A stretch of DNA of 64,000 nucleotides, taken from Rubrivivax gelatinosus IL144 (GTDB lineage: Bacteria; Pseudomonadota; Gammaproteobacteria; Burkholderiales; Burkholderiaceae_C). Below the pieces are notes generated by a model. It did not search any database and was not told the DNA's origin. It worked only from the letters and a program-made list of their open reading frames with translations. Below are positions 27,922 to 39,100 of this stretch, in pieces (the first letter of the stretch is position 1; each line of letters opens with the position of its first letter). A program made the position numbers and the translations under genes. Where the stretch lies: the NCBI RefSeq assembly GCF_000284255.1, contig NC_017075.1, positions 2,480,001 through 2,544,000 on the forward strand, written 5' to 3'.

Positions 27922-30900
27922 ATGGCTTCTTCCGCCCCGCAACTTCTGCACTACGAGGGCGGCAACGCGCTCTCCCCGTTCCGGTCCCGCTCGCTGCTCG
28001 CGCGGCTGCAGTCGGCCTGTCCGCGCATCAGCGCCGTTGCCGCTCGCCACGTCCACTGGGCCGCGTTCGACGCCGAGCCCGACGCGGCGACGCGTGAACG
28101 GCTGGCGGCGCTGCTGGCCGTCGGAGACCCCTACGACGGCCCCGCCGACGGCGAGCTCGTCGTCGTGATGCCGCGTCTGGGCACGGTGAGCCCCTGGGCC
28201 AGCAAGGCGACCGACATCGCCCACAACTGCGGCCTCGTCGTGCACCGCGTCGAGCGCGTCACCGAATACCGGCTGGCGGTCAAGGGCGGTTTCTTCGGCG
28301 GCGCCAAGCCGCTGGCCGACGAGGAGCGTGCCGCGGTCGCGGCGGTGCTGCACGACCGCATGACCGAGAGCGTGGCCTTCGAACGCGGCGCGGCAGCGCA
28401 GCTGTTCGCCGCCCAGGCCGCCGAGCCGCTGGCCCACGTCGACGTGCTCGGCCACGGCCGCGAGGCGCTGGTGCAGGCCAACGTCGAGTTCGGCCTGGCG
28501 CTGTCGGCCGACGAGATCGACTATCTCGTCGAGGCTTTCGGCAAGCTCGGCCGCAACCCGAGCGACGTCGAGCTGATGATGTTCGCCCAGGCCAACAGCG
28601 AGCACTGCCGGCACAAGATCTTCAACGCCGAGTTCACGATCGACGGCCAGAAGCAGCCGCTGTCGATGTTCGGCATGATCCGCAACACCGAGAAGCTGTC
28701 GCCGCAGCACAGCATCGTCGCCTACAGCGACAACGCCGCGGTGATGGAAGGCGGCCCGGTCGAGCGCTGGCTGCCGCAGGGCTGGACCTCCGCCCCGGTC
28801 TACGGCCCGCGTGCCGAGACCTCGCATGTGCTGATGAAGGTCGAGACGCACAACCACCCGACGGCGATCTCGCCGTTCCCGGGCGCGGCCACCGGCGCCG
28901 GCGGCGAGATCCGCGACGAAGGCGCGACCGGCCGCGGCGCCAAGCCCAAGGCGGGCCTGACCGGCTTCTCGGTCGGCAACCTGCGCCTGCCGGGCACGAA
29001 CGAGCCCTGGGAGCGCGAGGACATCGGCCGCCCCGGCCACATCGCCAGCGCGCTGCAGATCATGACCGAGGGCCCGCTGGGCGGCGCCGCGTTCAACAAC
29101 GAGTTCGGCCGGCCCAACCTGGGCGGCTACTTCCGCGTCTACGAGCAGACGGTGGCCGGCGTGCAGCGCGGCTACCACAAGCCGATCATGATCGCCGGCG
29201 GCATCGGCGCCATCGCCGACAGCCAGACGCACAAGCTGCCCTTCGGCGCCGGCACGCTGCTGGTGCAGCTCGGCGGCCCGGGCATGCGCATCGGCATGGG
29301 CGGCGGCGCCGCCAGCTCGATGGCCGCCGGCACCAACGCCGCGGCGCTCGACTTCGACTCGGTGCAGCGCGGCAACCCCGAGATCCAGCGCCGCGCGCAG
29401 GAGGTCATCAACCACTGCTGGGCGCTGGGCGAGGGCAACCCGATCCTCGCCATCCACGACGTCGGCGCCGGCGGCATCAGCAACGCCTTCCCCGAGCTGG
29501 TCGACGGCGCCGGGCAGGGCGCACGCTTCGACCTGCGCAAGGTGCCGCTGGAAGAGACCGGCCTGGCACCGAAGGAGATCTGGTGCAACGAGAGCCAGGA
29601 GCGCTATGTCCTGGCCATCGCCCCGGACAAGCTCGAAGCCTTCGAGGCGATGTGCACGCGCGAGCGCTGCCCCTTCGCCGTCGTCGGCGTCGCTACCGCC
29701 GAGCGTGAGCTGGTCGTCGAGGACGGCTCCGAAGCCGTCATCGCCATGCCGATGGACGTGCTGCTGGGCAAGCCGCCGAAGATGCACCGCGACGTGACGC
29801 GCGTCGAACGCACCGAAGCGCCGCTGGACCTGACCGGCGTGAAGCTCGAGCAGGTGGCGCTGGACGTGCTGCGCCACCCGACGGTCGCCAGCAAACGTTT
29901 CCTGATCACGATCGGCGACCGCACCGTCGGCGGTCTGAGCCACCGCGACCCGATGGTCGGCCCCTGGCAGCTGCCGGTGGCAGACTGCGCGGTGACGCTG
30001 GCCGACTACGCCGGATTCCGCGGCGAAGCGATGGCTATGGGCGAGCGCACGCCGCTGGCTTCGCTGGACGCGCCGGCCTCGGGCCGCATGGCGGTGGCCG
30101 AGGCCATCCTGAACCTGCTGGCCGCGCCGATCGAGCTGTCGCGCGTCAAGCTCAGCGCCAACTGGATGGCGGCCTGCGGCGAACCCGGTGAAGACGCCGC
30201 GCTGTACGACACCGTCAAGGCCGTCGGCCTGGAGCTGTGCCCGGCGTTGGGCGTCGGCATCCCGGTCGGCAAGGATTCGCTGTCGATGAAGACGCGCTGG
30301 ACCGAAGGCGGCCAGACGCGCCAGGTCACCGCGCCGGTGTCGCTGATCGCCAGCGCCTTCGCGACGCTGGACGACGTTCGCGGCACGCTGACGCCGCAGC
30401 TCCAGCAGGGGGACACCACGCTGCTGCTCGTCGACCTCGGCGGGGGCAAGAACCGCATGGGCGGCTCGATGCTCGCCCAGGTGCTGGGCGGCTTCGGCGA
30501 CCGCGTGCCCGACCTCGACGACCCGGCGCGCCTGAAGGCGCTGGTCGCGGCGGTCAACGAACTGCGCGCTGCCGGCACGCTGCTGGCCTACCACGACCGC
30601 AGCGACGGCGGCCTCTGGGCCGCGGTCTGCGAGATGGCCTTCGCCGGCCACGTCGGCGTCAGCCTGAACGTCGACATCCTGGTCACCGAAGGCGACGGCA
30701 TCGCCGACAGCCGTGCCGACGTCGGCGACTCGAAGAACTGGGCCACCCAGGTCGCCGAGCGCCGCAACGAGCTGACGCTCAAAGCCTTGTTCAACGAGGA
30801 ACTGGGCGTCGTGCTGCAGGTGCCGCGCGAGCAGCGCGACGCCGCGATCGCGGTGCTGCGCGCGCACGGCCTGTCCAAGGACACGCACGTCATCGGCAAG

Positions 30901-31902
30901 ACCAACGAGCGCGGTGCGGTCGAGGTCTGGCGCGACACCCAGCTGCAGTTCGGCGCCCCGCTGGCGGACCTGCTGAAGCAGTGGGACGAGGTCAGCTGGC
31001 GCATCGCGCGCGAGCGCGACAACCCGGAGAGCGCCGACAGCGAACACGCCAGCGTCGCCGCGGCCGACGATCCGGGCCTGCATGTGCATCTGAGCTTCGA
31101 CCCGGCCGAGGACGTCGCCGCACCGTTCGTCAACGTCGCGCGGCCGAAGATCGCGATCCTGCGCGAGCAGGGCGTCAACTCGCACGTCGAGATGAGCTAC
31201 GCGATGCACCAGGCGGGCTTCGACACCTACGACGTGCACATGAGCGACCTGCAGGCCGGGCGCGCGCGTCTCGACGGCTTCCAGGCCTTCGTCGCCTGCG
31301 GCGGCTTCAGCTACGGCGACACGCTGGGCGCCGGCGAAGGCTGGGCACGCTCGATCCTGTTCAACCCGGTGCTGGAAGCGCAGTTCGCGGCCTTCTTCGC
31401 CCGGCCGGACACGATCGCGTTGGGCGTCTGCAACGGCTGCCAGATGCTGGCGGCGCTGTCGCCGATGATTCCGGGCGCCGAGCATTGGCCCAAGTTCACG
31501 CGCAACAAGAGCGAGCAGTTCGAGGCCCGGCTGTCGCTGGTGGAGGTGCTGCAAAGCCCCAGCGTCTTCTTCGAAGGCATGGCCGGCAGCCGCATTCCGA
31601 TCGCCGTCGCCCACGGCGAAGGTTTCGCCGACTTCTCGCAGCGCGGCGACGCCGCCCGGGTGCTGCGTGCGATGCGTTTCGTCGACCACCACGGCCGCGC
31701 CACCGAGGCCTATCCCGCCAACCCGAACGGCAGCCCCGACGGCCTGACCTCGGTGACCACGGCCGACGGCCGCTTCACCGCGCTGATGCCGCACCCGGAG
31801 CGTGTCTTCCGCAACGTCCAGATGAGCTGGACCTCGGGCGACAAGAGCGCGTTCAGCCCCTGGATGCGCATGTTCCGCAACGCGCGTCGTTCGCTGGGCT
31901 GA
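27922..31902 (+). CDS. purL: Phosphoribosylformylglycinamidine synthase (large single-chain form)
   Basis: Fourth step of purine synthesis: FGAR + glutamine + ATP to FGAM. The 1326 residues are the fused PurLQ type of proteobacteria: an N-terminal domain, two AIRS-like ATP domains (for example [18 protein letters not shown] and [13 protein letters not shown]), and a C-terminal glutaminase with the nucleophile Cys1170 in GVCNGCQML and the His/Glu pair in [10 protein letters not shown]. The ATG at 27922 is the first in-frame start after the divergent map gene. The promoter must lie in or overlap the 39-base spacer and the map 5' end. Confidence 0.96.
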   Translation: MASSAPQLLHYEGGNALSPFRSRSLLARLQSACPRISAVAARHVHWAAFDAEPDAATRERLAALLAVGDPYDGPADGELVVVMPRLGTVSPWASKATDIAHNCGLVVHRVERVTEYRLAVKGGFFGGAKPLADEERAAVAAVLHDRMTESVAFERGAAAQLFAAQAAEPLAHVDVLGHGREALVQANVEFGLALSADEIDYLVEAFGKLGRNPSDVELMMFAQANSEHCRHKIFNAEFTIDGQKQPLSMFGMIRNTEKLSPQHSIVAYSDNAAVMEGGPVERWLPQGWTSAPVYGPRAETSHVLMKVETHNHPTAISPFPGAATGAGGEIRDEGATGRGAKPKAGLTGFSVGNLRLPGTNEPWEREDIGRPGHIASALQIMTEGPLGGAAFNNEFGRPNLGGYFRVYEQTVAGVQRGYHKPIMIAGGIGAIADSQTHKLPFGAGTLLVQLGGPGMRIGMGGGAASSMAAGTNAAALDFDSVQRGNPEIQRRAQEVINHCWALGEGNPILAIHDVGAGGISNAFPELVDGAGQGARFDLRKVPLEETGLAPKEIWCNESQERYVLAIAPDKLEAFEAMCTRERCPFAVVGVATAERELVVEDGSEAVIAMPMDVLLGKPPKMHRDVTRVERTEAPLDLTGVKLEQVALDVLRHPTVASKRFLITIGDRTVGGLSHRDPMVGPWQLPVADCAVTLADYAGFRGEAMAMGERTPLASLDAPASGRMAVAEAILNLLAAPIELSRVKLSANWMAACGEPGEDAALYDTVKAVGLELCPALGVGIPVGKDSLSMKTRWTEGGQTRQVTAPVSLIASAFATLDDVRGTLTPQLQQGDTTLLLVDLGGGKNRMGGSMLAQVLGGFGDRVPDLDDPARLKALVAAVNELRAAGTLLAYHDRSDGGLWAAVCEMAFAGHVGVSLNVDILVTEGDGIADSRADVGDSKNWATQVAERRNELTLKALFNEELGVVLQVPREQRDAAIAVLRAHGLSKDTHVIGKTNERGAVEVWRDTQLQFGAPLADLLKQWDEVSWRIARERDNPESADSEHASVAAADDPGLHVHLSFDPAEDVAAPFVNVARPKIAILREQGVNSHVEMSYAMHQAGFDTYDVHMSDLQAGRARLDGFQAFVACGGFSYGDTLGAGEGWARSILFNPVLEAQFAAFFARPDTIALGVCNGCQMLAALSPMIPGAEHWPKFTRNKSEQFEARLSLVEVLQSPSVFFEGMAGSRIPIAVAHGEGFADFSQRGDAARVLRAMRFVDHHGRATEAYPANPNGSPDGLTSVTTADGRFTALMPHPERVFRNVQMSWTSGDKSAFSPWMRMFRNARRSLG

Positions 31903-31934
31903 GACCAGGCGAACAGGCCCCGGCCGGCACGAAC

Positions 31935-32033
31935 AGGAGTCCGCACCCATGCGCCATTGATGCCGCCGTCTGCATGACGGCTTTCGCCCCTCCGGCAGCG
32001 CCGGAGGACCGAACGCATCGATCGGAGCCCGGG
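31935..32033 (+). promoter_or_regulatory. ABC-F leader: overlapping mini-ORFs and a hairpin
   Basis: AGGAG (31935-31939) precedes ATG CGC CAT TGA (31949-31960, MRH). Its stop overlaps a second start (TGATG) opening MPPSA (31960-31977). That stop overlaps a third start (ATGA at 31974) which is in frame with the ABC-F gene and adds 20 codons. Inside lies an 8-bp perfect stem CCTCCGGC / GCCGGAGG with an AGC loop (31989-32007). The layout resembles leader-peptide attenuators seen before antibiotic-resistance ABC-F genes, but is unproven here. Confidence 0.35.
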
Positions 32034-33641
32034 ATGACGGACCCTCTGCTGACGCTGGACGGCGTCGGTTTTCTGCTCGCCGACGGCCGGCCGCTTTTCG
32101 CCGACCTGAACGAAACCTTCGACCGCCGCCGCACCGGCCTGGTCGGCCGCAACGGGATCGGCAAGAGCGTGCTCGGCCGTGTGCTGGCCGGCGAGCTGCC
32201 ACCTTCCAGCGGCCGTGTGCGCCGCCAGGGGCGCGTCTTCCGCCTCGCGCAGCAGCTCGCGCCGGAGCCCGGTGCGACGCTGGCGCAGCTGGCCGGCGTG
32301 CACGAGGCGCTGGCGGCGCTGCAGCGGCTCGAAGCCGGCGAGGGCGACGAACACGACCTGAGCCGGCTCGCCGACCGCTGGGACCTGCGCCAGCGCCTGC
32401 AAGCCGAACTCGCACGTGCCGGCCTGCCGGCCTTGCCACCCGAGACGCCGGCGGCGACGCTCAGCGGCGGCCAGGCGATGCGTGCCGCGCTGGCCGGCGC
32501 CTGGCTCGCCGACGCCGACTTCCTGATCCTCGACGAGCCCAGCAACCACCTCGACCGCGAAGGTCGCCTGACCTTGCTCGCGCAGCTGCGACGCTGGCGC
32601 GGCGGCCTGCTCGTCATCAGCCACGACCGCGAGCTGCTGGAGACGATGGACAGCATCGTGGAGCTGTCGCCGCTGGGCCTGCAGCGCCACGGCGGCGGCT
32701 GGAGCTTTTACGTCGAACGACGCGACGCGCAGCGCGCCCAGGCCGAGGCCGAACTGGAGCGCTGCAAGCTCGAACGCCGCCAGACCGCGGCGCGGCTGCA
32801 GCGCGAAGCCGAGCGTCAGCAGCACCGCCAGTCGCAGGCGCGCCAGGAGCGTGGCGACGGCAGCCAGCCGAAGTTCGTGCTCGACTTCCGCCAGGAGCGC
32901 AGCGAAGCCAGCGCCGGCCGCATGCGCCAGCGCCACGACGCTGTGCGTGCCGAACTGGCCGGCGCGGTGCGCGAGGCCGCGAGCCGCGTCGCGGCCGACG
33001 TGGCCATCGTCGTGCCGCCGCTGCCGCCGGCGGTGCTGCCGCACGAGGTGCTGGCCTTCGACGGCGAGCTGCCTTTCGTCGCCGCGCCGCTGGCCCGGCT
33101 GCAGCTCAGGCTGCACGGCGCCGCCCGGCTGGCGGTCTGCGGCCCCAACGGCTGCGGCAAGTCGACGCTGCTGCAGGTGCTGGCCGGGCGCCTGGCGCCG
33201 CGGGCCGGGCGGGTGGAGCGGAACGTCAGGCAGGCCTGGCTGGACCAGCGCCTGGCAAGCTTCGACGGCCCGGGCAGCGCGCTCGAACGCATTCAGGACG
33301 CTTGCCGGCAGAGGCCCGAGGCGGAACTGCGCACCCGGCTGGCGCAACTCGGCCTGGGCGCGGCGACGCTGGCGACACCCTGCGACGCGCTGAGCGGCGG
33401 CGAACGCCTGAAGCTCGCCTTGGCCCTGGCGCTGCTGGCCGACGAGCCGGCACGGCTGCTGCTGCTCGACGAACCCGGCAATCACCTGGACCTCGCGGCG
33501 CTCGAAGCGCTGGAAGCCATGCTGCGCAGCTGGCGCGGCGCGCTTGTCGTCGTCTCGCACGACGAGGCTTTCCTCGCCGCGCTGGCGCTCGACGAACGCC
33601 TGGAAGCCACGCCGGACGGCTGGCAACGCCGCCCGTTCTGA
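32034..33641 (+). CDS. ABC-F family ATPase (two ABC domains, no membrane part)
   Basis: A 535-residue soluble protein with two ATP-binding cassettes. First: Walker A GRNGIGKS, signature LSGGQAMR, Walker B LILDEPSNHLD. Second: GPNGCGKST, LSGGERLK, LLLDEPGNHLD. Between them is a charged, Gln/Arg-rich helical linker (about 225-275) like the P-site tRNA-interaction motif. ABC-F proteins bind the ribosomal E-site and relieve stalling; some protect against antibiotics. ATG 32034 has GGAG 6 bases upstream; an in-frame ATG at 31974 would add 20 residues. Which housekeeping or resistance subgroup it belongs to is not clear. Located 131 bases after purL. Confidence 0.88.
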   Translation: MTDPLLTLDGVGFLLADGRPLFADLNETFDRRRTGLVGRNGIGKSVLGRVLAGELPPSSGRVRRQGRVFRLAQQLAPEPGATLAQLAGVHEALAALQRLEAGEGDEHDLSRLADRWDLRQRLQAELARAGLPALPPETPAATLSGGQAMRAALAGAWLADADFLILDEPSNHLDREGRLTLLAQLRRWRGGLLVISHDRELLETMDSIVELSPLGLQRHGGGWSFYVERRDAQRAQAEAELERCKLERRQTAARLQREAERQQHRQSQARQERGDGSQPKFVLDFRQERSEASAGRMRQRHDAVRAELAGAVREAASRVAADVAIVVPPLPPAVLPHEVLAFDGELPFVAAPLARLQLRLHGAARLAVCGPNGCGKSTLLQVLAGRLAPRAGRVERNVRQAWLDQRLASFDGPGSALERIQDACRQRPEAELRTRLAQLGLGAATLATPCDALSGGERLKLALALALLADEPARLLLLDEPGNHLDLAALEALEAMLRSWRGALVVVSHDEAFLAALALDERLEATPDGWQRRPF

Positions 33642-33656
33642 GCGCCGGACAAAAGA

Positions 33657-33680
33657 AAACCGGCCCCGCGGGGCCGGTTT
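33657..33680. terminator. Bidirectional terminator between convergent ABC-F and Tim44-like genes
   Basis: A perfect 24-base palindrome (AAACCGGCCCCG and its complement). Read on the minus strand it runs into TTTTCTTTT, so it is strongest for the Tim44-like transcript; on the plus strand it ends in TTT. Confidence 0.8.
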
Positions 33681-33701
33681 CAGCACGAGGCGGCGAGGGC
33701 C

Positions 33702-34661
33702 TCAGGTCTTGGCTGCCATCTGCTCGATGCCGGCGATGGCCCAGCCGCGGCTGTCGTCGCCGACCGGCTTGACCAAGTGCCAGACCTCGTCGAAGGACAC
33801 CGGCTCGGCGCCGGCTTCCTCGCGCACGCGGCCGACGTAGCGCACGCTGACGATCTGGCGGCCGTCGTCCTCGGCGACGTCGACGACACGCGCGTCGACC
33901 TGGATGACGTCGGTGCTCTGCGGCGCGCTGCCCCGTTCCTGGATGTCCATCTTCAGCTCGGCGAACATCTCCGGCGTCGTGAAGCGGCGCAGGTCGTCGA
34001 GGTCGGCGGCGTCGTTGGCGGCCTGCAGGCGCACGAAGATCGTCTTCGCGGTGCGCTCGAAGCCTTCGCTGTCGAAGGCCGCCGGCACGAAGGCCGGGGC
34101 CAGCGTGCGTTCGGCGGCCGCCGACGTGGGCGGGGACACCGGGGCCACCGGCGCCGGCGAGGGCATCGGGTTCACCGGCGCCGGCGGCGGCGTCCAGTCG
34201 TTCGAGGCGCTGCGCAGCGTGCCGACCCCGGCGGCGGCCGGTGCGGCTGCCGGCTGCGGGCCGAAGCGGCGCAGCAGGAAGCGGATCGCGATGAAGGCGA
34301 CGACGGCCAGCAGGATGATGGTCAGGAAGTTGGCGAACCCGGCGCCCAGGCCGAGGTGGCTCATCAGCGCCGCCAGGCCCAGGCCGGCGGCCAGACCGGC
34401 GATCGGGCCGAGCCAGGAACGTTTGCCTGCCGCGGCAGCGGCGCCAGCGGCTGCGCCGGCCTGCGTCGGAGCGGCCTGGTTGGGCGCGGCCTGCGTCGGC
34501 TGCGCGGGCTTGGCCGGCGTCGGCGCCGGTGCGGTGCGTTCGGGCATGCTGCGCTGCATGCCGGAGGACTTGCCGCCGCCCATGCGTTTGGCTTCGCTGA
34601 GATCGGGCGCCAGCGTCAGCGCGAGCGAAGCGGCAAGCACGACAAGCCAGCCGGATTTCAT
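33702..34661 (-). CDS. Tim44-like domain protein with signal peptide and membrane segment
   Basis: A 319-residue protein. Residues 1-24 form a Sec signal or anchor (VVLAASLALTLAPDLSEA), followed by a Pro/Ala/Thr-rich low-complexity stretch, two hydrophobic segments (about 85-103 and 108-127), another Pro-rich linker and a C-terminal Tim44-like domain (about 195-319, with DDLRRFTTPEMFAEL and DEVWHLVKP). In bacteria this family is membrane attached with no established role; the mitochondrial relative belongs to the import motor. ATG 34661 follows GAGGA. Monocistronic, ended by the terminator at 33657. Confidence 0.82.
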   Translation of the reverse strand: MKSGWLVVLAASLALTLAPDLSEAKRMGGGKSSGMQRSMPERTAPAPTPAKPAQPTQAAPNQAAPTQAGAAAGAAAAAGKRSWLGPIAGLAAGLGLAALMSHLGLGAGFANFLTIILLAVVAFIAIRFLLRRFGPQPAAAPAAAGVGTLRSASNDWTPPPAPVNPMPSPAPVAPVSPPTSAAAERTLAPAFVPAAFDSEGFERTAKTIFVRLQAANDAADLDDLRRFTTPEMFAELKMDIQERGSAPQSTDVIQVDARVVDVAEDDGRQIVSVRYVGRVREEAGAEPVSFDEVWHLVKPVGDDSRGWAIAGIEQMAAKT

Positions 34662-34823
34662 CGGAGTGTTTCCTCTTGTGAGAACTGTGGGAGGCCCGAG
34701 TGTGCGCGAGGAGCCCGGCGGCGCCAAACGCGGCCGTCAATCCCCCAGCGGCCGTCGGACTGCCCTTGAAAGAGGGGACGGGCGCCCCAAGTGCCCACGA
34801 CCGTCTCTCGTCGAAAGCCTCCG

Positions 34824-35306
34824 ATGTCGATCGCGCTGCTCTGGTCCCTGGTCGTGCTGCTGATGCTGGTCGGCCTGGCCGGCACGGTGCTGCCGGTGCT
34901 GCCGGGCACGGCGCTGATCTTCGCCGGCGCCTGGCTGGGCGCGTGGATCGACGGTTACGAGCGTGTCGGCGTCTACACCGTCGTCGTGCTCGGCGTGATG
35001 GCCGTGCTGGCCTGGGCGCTGGACTACCTGGCCGGGCTGATGGGCGCCCGGCGGGTCGGCGCCAGCCCTCAGGCGCTGGTCGGCGCCGCGATCGGCACCG
35101 TCGCGGGGCTGCTGGCCGGTTTCGTCGGCGTGTTGTTCATGCCCTTCGTCGGCGCCGCAGCCGGCGAGTACCTGGCGCGGCGCGACGAGCAGCGTGCGAT
35201 GCAGGTCGGCCTGGCCACCGGCCTGGGCCTGCTGCTGGGCATGGTCGCCAAGGTCGCGATCGCCTTCGCGATGGTCGGCCTGTTCGTCGTCGCCTGGCTG
35301 GTCTGA
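34824..35306 (+). CDS. DUF456 membrane protein
   Basis: A 160-residue, glycine- and alanine-rich membrane protein with about four hydrophobic segments. LVGLAGTVLPVLPGTALIFAG at the N-terminus and the DYLAGLMGARRVGAS segment are the DUF456 pattern; family function is unknown. ATG 34824 is chosen. A GTG at 34791 in the same frame would add 11 polar residues before the first membrane helix. It converges with the YdcF-like gene after 6 bases. The 162 bases upstream, shared with the divergent Tim44-like gene, show no recognised site. Confidence 0.82.
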   Translation: MSIALLWSLVVLLMLVGLAGTVLPVLPGTALIFAGAWLGAWIDGYERVGVYTVVVLGVMAVLAWALDYLAGLMGARRVGASPQALVGAAIGTVAGLLAGFVGVLFMPFVGAAAGEYLARRDEQRAMQVGLATGLGLLLGMVAKVAIAFAMVGLFVVAWLV

Positions 35307-35312
35307 CGGGAT

Positions 35313-36116
35313 TCAGGCGCCGGCCAGGCGGCCGAGCCATTCGTGCACCGCGATCCAGCTCAGGCGGTAGCCCTCCGGTTCGGGCATCAGGTCGCTCAGC
35401 AGCAGCTGCCGGGGGGCGCGCATGCCGGTCGGTGCCGGCACGATCTCGATCGGCGGCCCGCCGTCGGCCGCCGCGCGTTCGAAAGCCCCCAGCGCGCGCC
35501 GCATGTGAAAGCCGTGCGTGACGAGCACGATGCGCGTGATGCCGTCGCGGCGCAGCATCTCGACGCTGTAACGCGCGTTCTCGGTCGTGTCGCGTGAACG
35601 GCCCTCGGCCCAGCGCAGCGGCAGGCGGTAGTCCTCGGCGAGCATCGCCGCCGCGGCCTCGGCTTCGCTGGGCCCGCCTTCGCTGCCGTGGCCGACGCCG
35701 CCGCTGAAGCCCAGCGGCAGGCCGGTGCGGTGCGCAAGCCGCACGCCGTAGCGCAGCCGCTCGGCGGCCAGCGGCTTGAGCACCGCGCCGCCGTACTCCG
35801 GCGCCCAGGGATAACGCCCGGCGCCGAGCACGAGGATCGCGGTGTGCGGCGCGCCACGCAGCGACTGCACCTGGGCCTCGCTCAGCACCGGCGGCGGCTG
35901 GGTCAGACGGGTGACCAGCCATTGGCCGCCGGCCGAGCTGCAGATCGCCCACAGACCGGCGACACCGGCCAGCAGCGGCAGCCAGCCCAGCGCGCGGCGG
36001 CGCAGCATCAGCGCGCCGATCAGGATCAGCAGCAGCAGGGGCACCGGCGGCAGCAGCAGCGTCGCGAGCGCCGGCTTCCAGGATTCGATGCCCAGCCGCA
36101 TCAGCAAGTCGTTCAT
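35313..36116 (-). CDS. YdcF/ElyC family (DUF218) envelope protein
   Basis: A 267-residue protein with two N-terminal membrane helices (about 19-37 and 43-63) and a DUF218 domain facing the periplasm. Motifs visible are AILVLGAGRYPW, GLPLGFSGG, the acidic SEAEAAAA helix, SRDTTENARYS and LVTHGFHMRRAL. ElyC and SanA relatives in E. coli affect envelope integrity and lipid carrier metabolism; the reaction is not settled. The ATG at 36116 is 62 bases from the divergent DUF748 gene, so both promoters are squeezed into that space. Confidence 0.85.
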   Translation of the reverse strand: MNDLLMRLGIESWKPALATLLLPPVPLLLLILIGALMLRRRALGWLPLLAGVAGLWAICSSAGGQWLVTRLTQPPPVLSEAQVQSLRGAPHTAILVLGAGRYPWAPEYGGAVLKPLAAERLRYGVRLAHRTGLPLGFSGGVGHGSEGGPSEAEAAAAMLAEDYRLPLRWAEGRSRDTTENARYSVEMLRRDGITRIVLVTHGFHMRRALGAFERAAADGGPPIEIVPAPTGMRAPRQLLLSDLMPEPEGYRLSWIAVHEWLGRLAGA

Positions 36117-36178
36117 GCGGGACGGGTCGGGGGGAGGCGCGGCATTGTCGCCGCCTGCGGCTGGGGCATCATCGCCCC

Positions 36179-39100
36179 ATGCTCGCGAGAATGAAGAAGA
36201 CGGGCGGCTGGACGCGTCTCGCGGCCACGCTGCTCGCAGGCGCCGTGCTGCTGGCGCTGGTGGCCTGGATCGCCGTACCGCGCCTGGTGAAGGCGCAGCT
36301 CGAACAACAAGGCAGCGCGCTGCTGGGCCGCGGCCTGCACGTCGAGTCGGTGTCGTTCTCCCCGCTGACGCTGACGCTCGAACTGCGCGGTCTGGTGCTC
36401 GACGCCGCGGCCGGCGACGCCGACCGCAGCCCGCAGGCGCGCGTCGAACGACTGGCGCTGAACCTGTCCTCGCGCTCCTTGTGGGCGCGGATCCCGGTCA
36501 TCGAGGCCTTGGACCTCGATTCGCCGTCGTTGCGGCTGGCACGCACCGCCGAAGGCCGTTACGACGTCGACGACCTGATCGAGCGGCTCAGCGAGCCCTC
36601 GGCGCCAGGCACCCCGCCAGCGCGTTTCGCGCTCTACAACCTGAGCCTGCGCGACGGCAGCCTGCGTTTCGACGACCGGCCCGAAGGCCAGCGCCACCTC
36701 GTCGACGCGGTCTCGCTGGGGCTGCCATTCGTCTCGAACGAACCCGACCAGGTGCAGGCCGAGGTCGAACCGCGGCTGTCGCTGCGCCTGGACGGCAGCC
36801 CGCTGCATCTGCAAGGCCGCAGCCGGCCGTTCTCGGCCGAGCGCGTCAGCACGATCACGGTGGACCTGCCGGCGCTGGCGCTGGACTCTTTGTGGCCTTA
36901 TCTGCCGCGCAGCCTGCCGCTGCGGGGGCAGGGCGGCGTGCTCTCGGGCAAGCTGGAGCTGCGATTCGCCCAGCCGGCCGGGCAGCCGGCGCAGCTGTCG
37001 CTGCAGGGCCAGGCGACGCTCGCCAGCCTGGCGCTGCGCCGCCCCGACGGCGCGCCGCTGGTGGCCTGGAAGTCGCTCGCCGTCGAGATCGAGGACCTGC
37101 GCCCGCTGGAGCGGGTCGTGGCGCTGCGCTCGGTGGTGCTGGACTCGGCCGTGCTGCATCTGCGCCGCGATGCCGCCGGGCGGCTGGAACTGGCCGCGCT
37201 GGGCGGCGCCCCTGCCGCAGCCCAGCCAGCGGCACCGGCCTGGCGCTGGAGCGTCGGCTCGAGCGCGCTGCGCGCGGCGACCCTGCACTGGGAAGACGCG
37301 TCGCTGCGCCCGGCGGCTTCGCTGGAGGCGCGCGAGCTGTCGCTGCAGGTCGGCCGCCTGTCCAGCGCCGATCCGGCACCGGCTCCGCTGTCCGGCAGCC
37401 TGCGGCTCGCCGCCGCGGGCGACGGCGGCGCCGAACTCGGCCGGCTGAAGCTCGACGGCAAGCTGTCGACGGCTTCGGCCGCGCTCGGCGTCGAGGTCGA
37501 GGGACTGCAGCTCGCGGCGGCGGCACCGTATCTGCGCTCGGCGCTCACCGAGACACCGTCGGGCCGGCTCGGTGGCCGCGCCGAAGTGGACTGGGCGGCG
37601 GGTGAGCCCGGCCGCCTGCTCGTCAAGCTACCGCAGGCGGCGGTCGAGGACCTGCGCTGGGGCCGCCAGCGGCTGGCGGCGCTGAAGCTGGCCGGTGTGC
37701 AGGCCGACCTGGGCGCGCGCCGCGTCGCCGTCGACTCGCTGGCGCTGGAGAACCCGGCGCTGGACCTGGCGCGCGACGCACGTGGGCAGTGGAACGTGCT
37801 GGCGATGCTCAAGCCCGCCGGCACCCCGGCCACGGCCGACCGCGGCCCGGGCTGGCAGGCCAGCCTGAAGTCGCTGTCGGTCTCCGCCGGCTCGCTGCAT
37901 CTGGCCGACGCCGCGACGCCGGCGCCGGTCGGCTTCGCGCTGCAGGCGCTGGCGCTGAAGGCGCGTGATCTGCAGTGGCCGTCCGGCAAACGCCCGGCCT
38001 CGCTGGACCTGTCGCTGAACCTCGTGCCCGACCACGAGCCGGGCACGCCGGCGCCGACGCCCGGCCGGCTGCAGGCCGAGGGCACGCTGGCGCTGCAGCC
38101 GCTGGCCTGGCGCGGCCGCGTCAGCGTCGCGCGGCTGCCGCTGCAGGTGGCCGAACCGTACTGGCGCGAGCGCCTGCCGGTGCTGGTGCGCCGGGCCGAA
38201 CTCGGCTGGCGCGGCGATACCGAGTTCCGGATGCTGGACGCCGGGCCGGCGCTGTCGCTGCGCGGCAATGCGATGCTCGCCGACCTGCGCGTGCTGGCGC
38301 GTGGCGACGACGACGAGGCCGGCGACGAGCTGCTCGCCTGGCAGTCGCTGCGCGTCGAGTCGCTGGCGGCGTCCATGGCGCCGGGCCAGCCGACGCGTCT
38401 GGCCACCGGCCCGGTGCGGCTGTCGCGTTTCTTCTCGCGCCTGGTCGTCACGCCGGAAGGCCGGCTGAACCTGCGCGACGTGCGCGGCGGCGATGCACCG
38501 GCGCCGGCGACACCCGCCGCCACGTCTTCGCCTGCCGCGCCGCTGGAACTCGACATCGCCGGCGTCGAGTTCGTCGACGGCCGTGTCGACTTCCGCGACC
38601 GTTTCATCCAGCCCAACTACTCGGCCTCGCTGAGCGAGCTGAACGGCAAGCTCGGCCGGCTGCGCTCGGGCACACGCGAGATGGCGACGCTGGAGATCAC
38701 CGGCCGCGCCGCCGACACCGCGACGCTGGAGCTGCGCGGCGCGCTGAACCCGACCGCCGACCCGCTGGCGCTGGACATCGCCGCCAAGGCCAGCGGCCTG
38801 GAACTGGCGCCGCTGTCGCCTTACGCCGGCAAGTACGCCGGCTATGCGATCGAACGCGGCAAGCTCAGCATGGACGTCGCCTACCGCGTCGACGCCGACG
38901 GCCGGCTGCAGGCCCGCAACCGCATCGTGCTGAACCAGCTGACTTTCGGCGACCCGGTCGACAGCCCCGTGGCGACCAAGCTGCCGGTGCGGCTGGCGCT
39001 GGCGCTGCTGGCCGACCGCAACGGCGTCATCGACGTCGACCTGCCGATCAGCGGCTCGATCAACGACCCCGAGTTCAGCGTCTTCGGCCTGGTGCTGAAG

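Noticed and set aside
27883..32439. Open frame extending map upstream on the minus strand
   Set aside because: Only the last 278 codons are map; the rest is antisense to purL.
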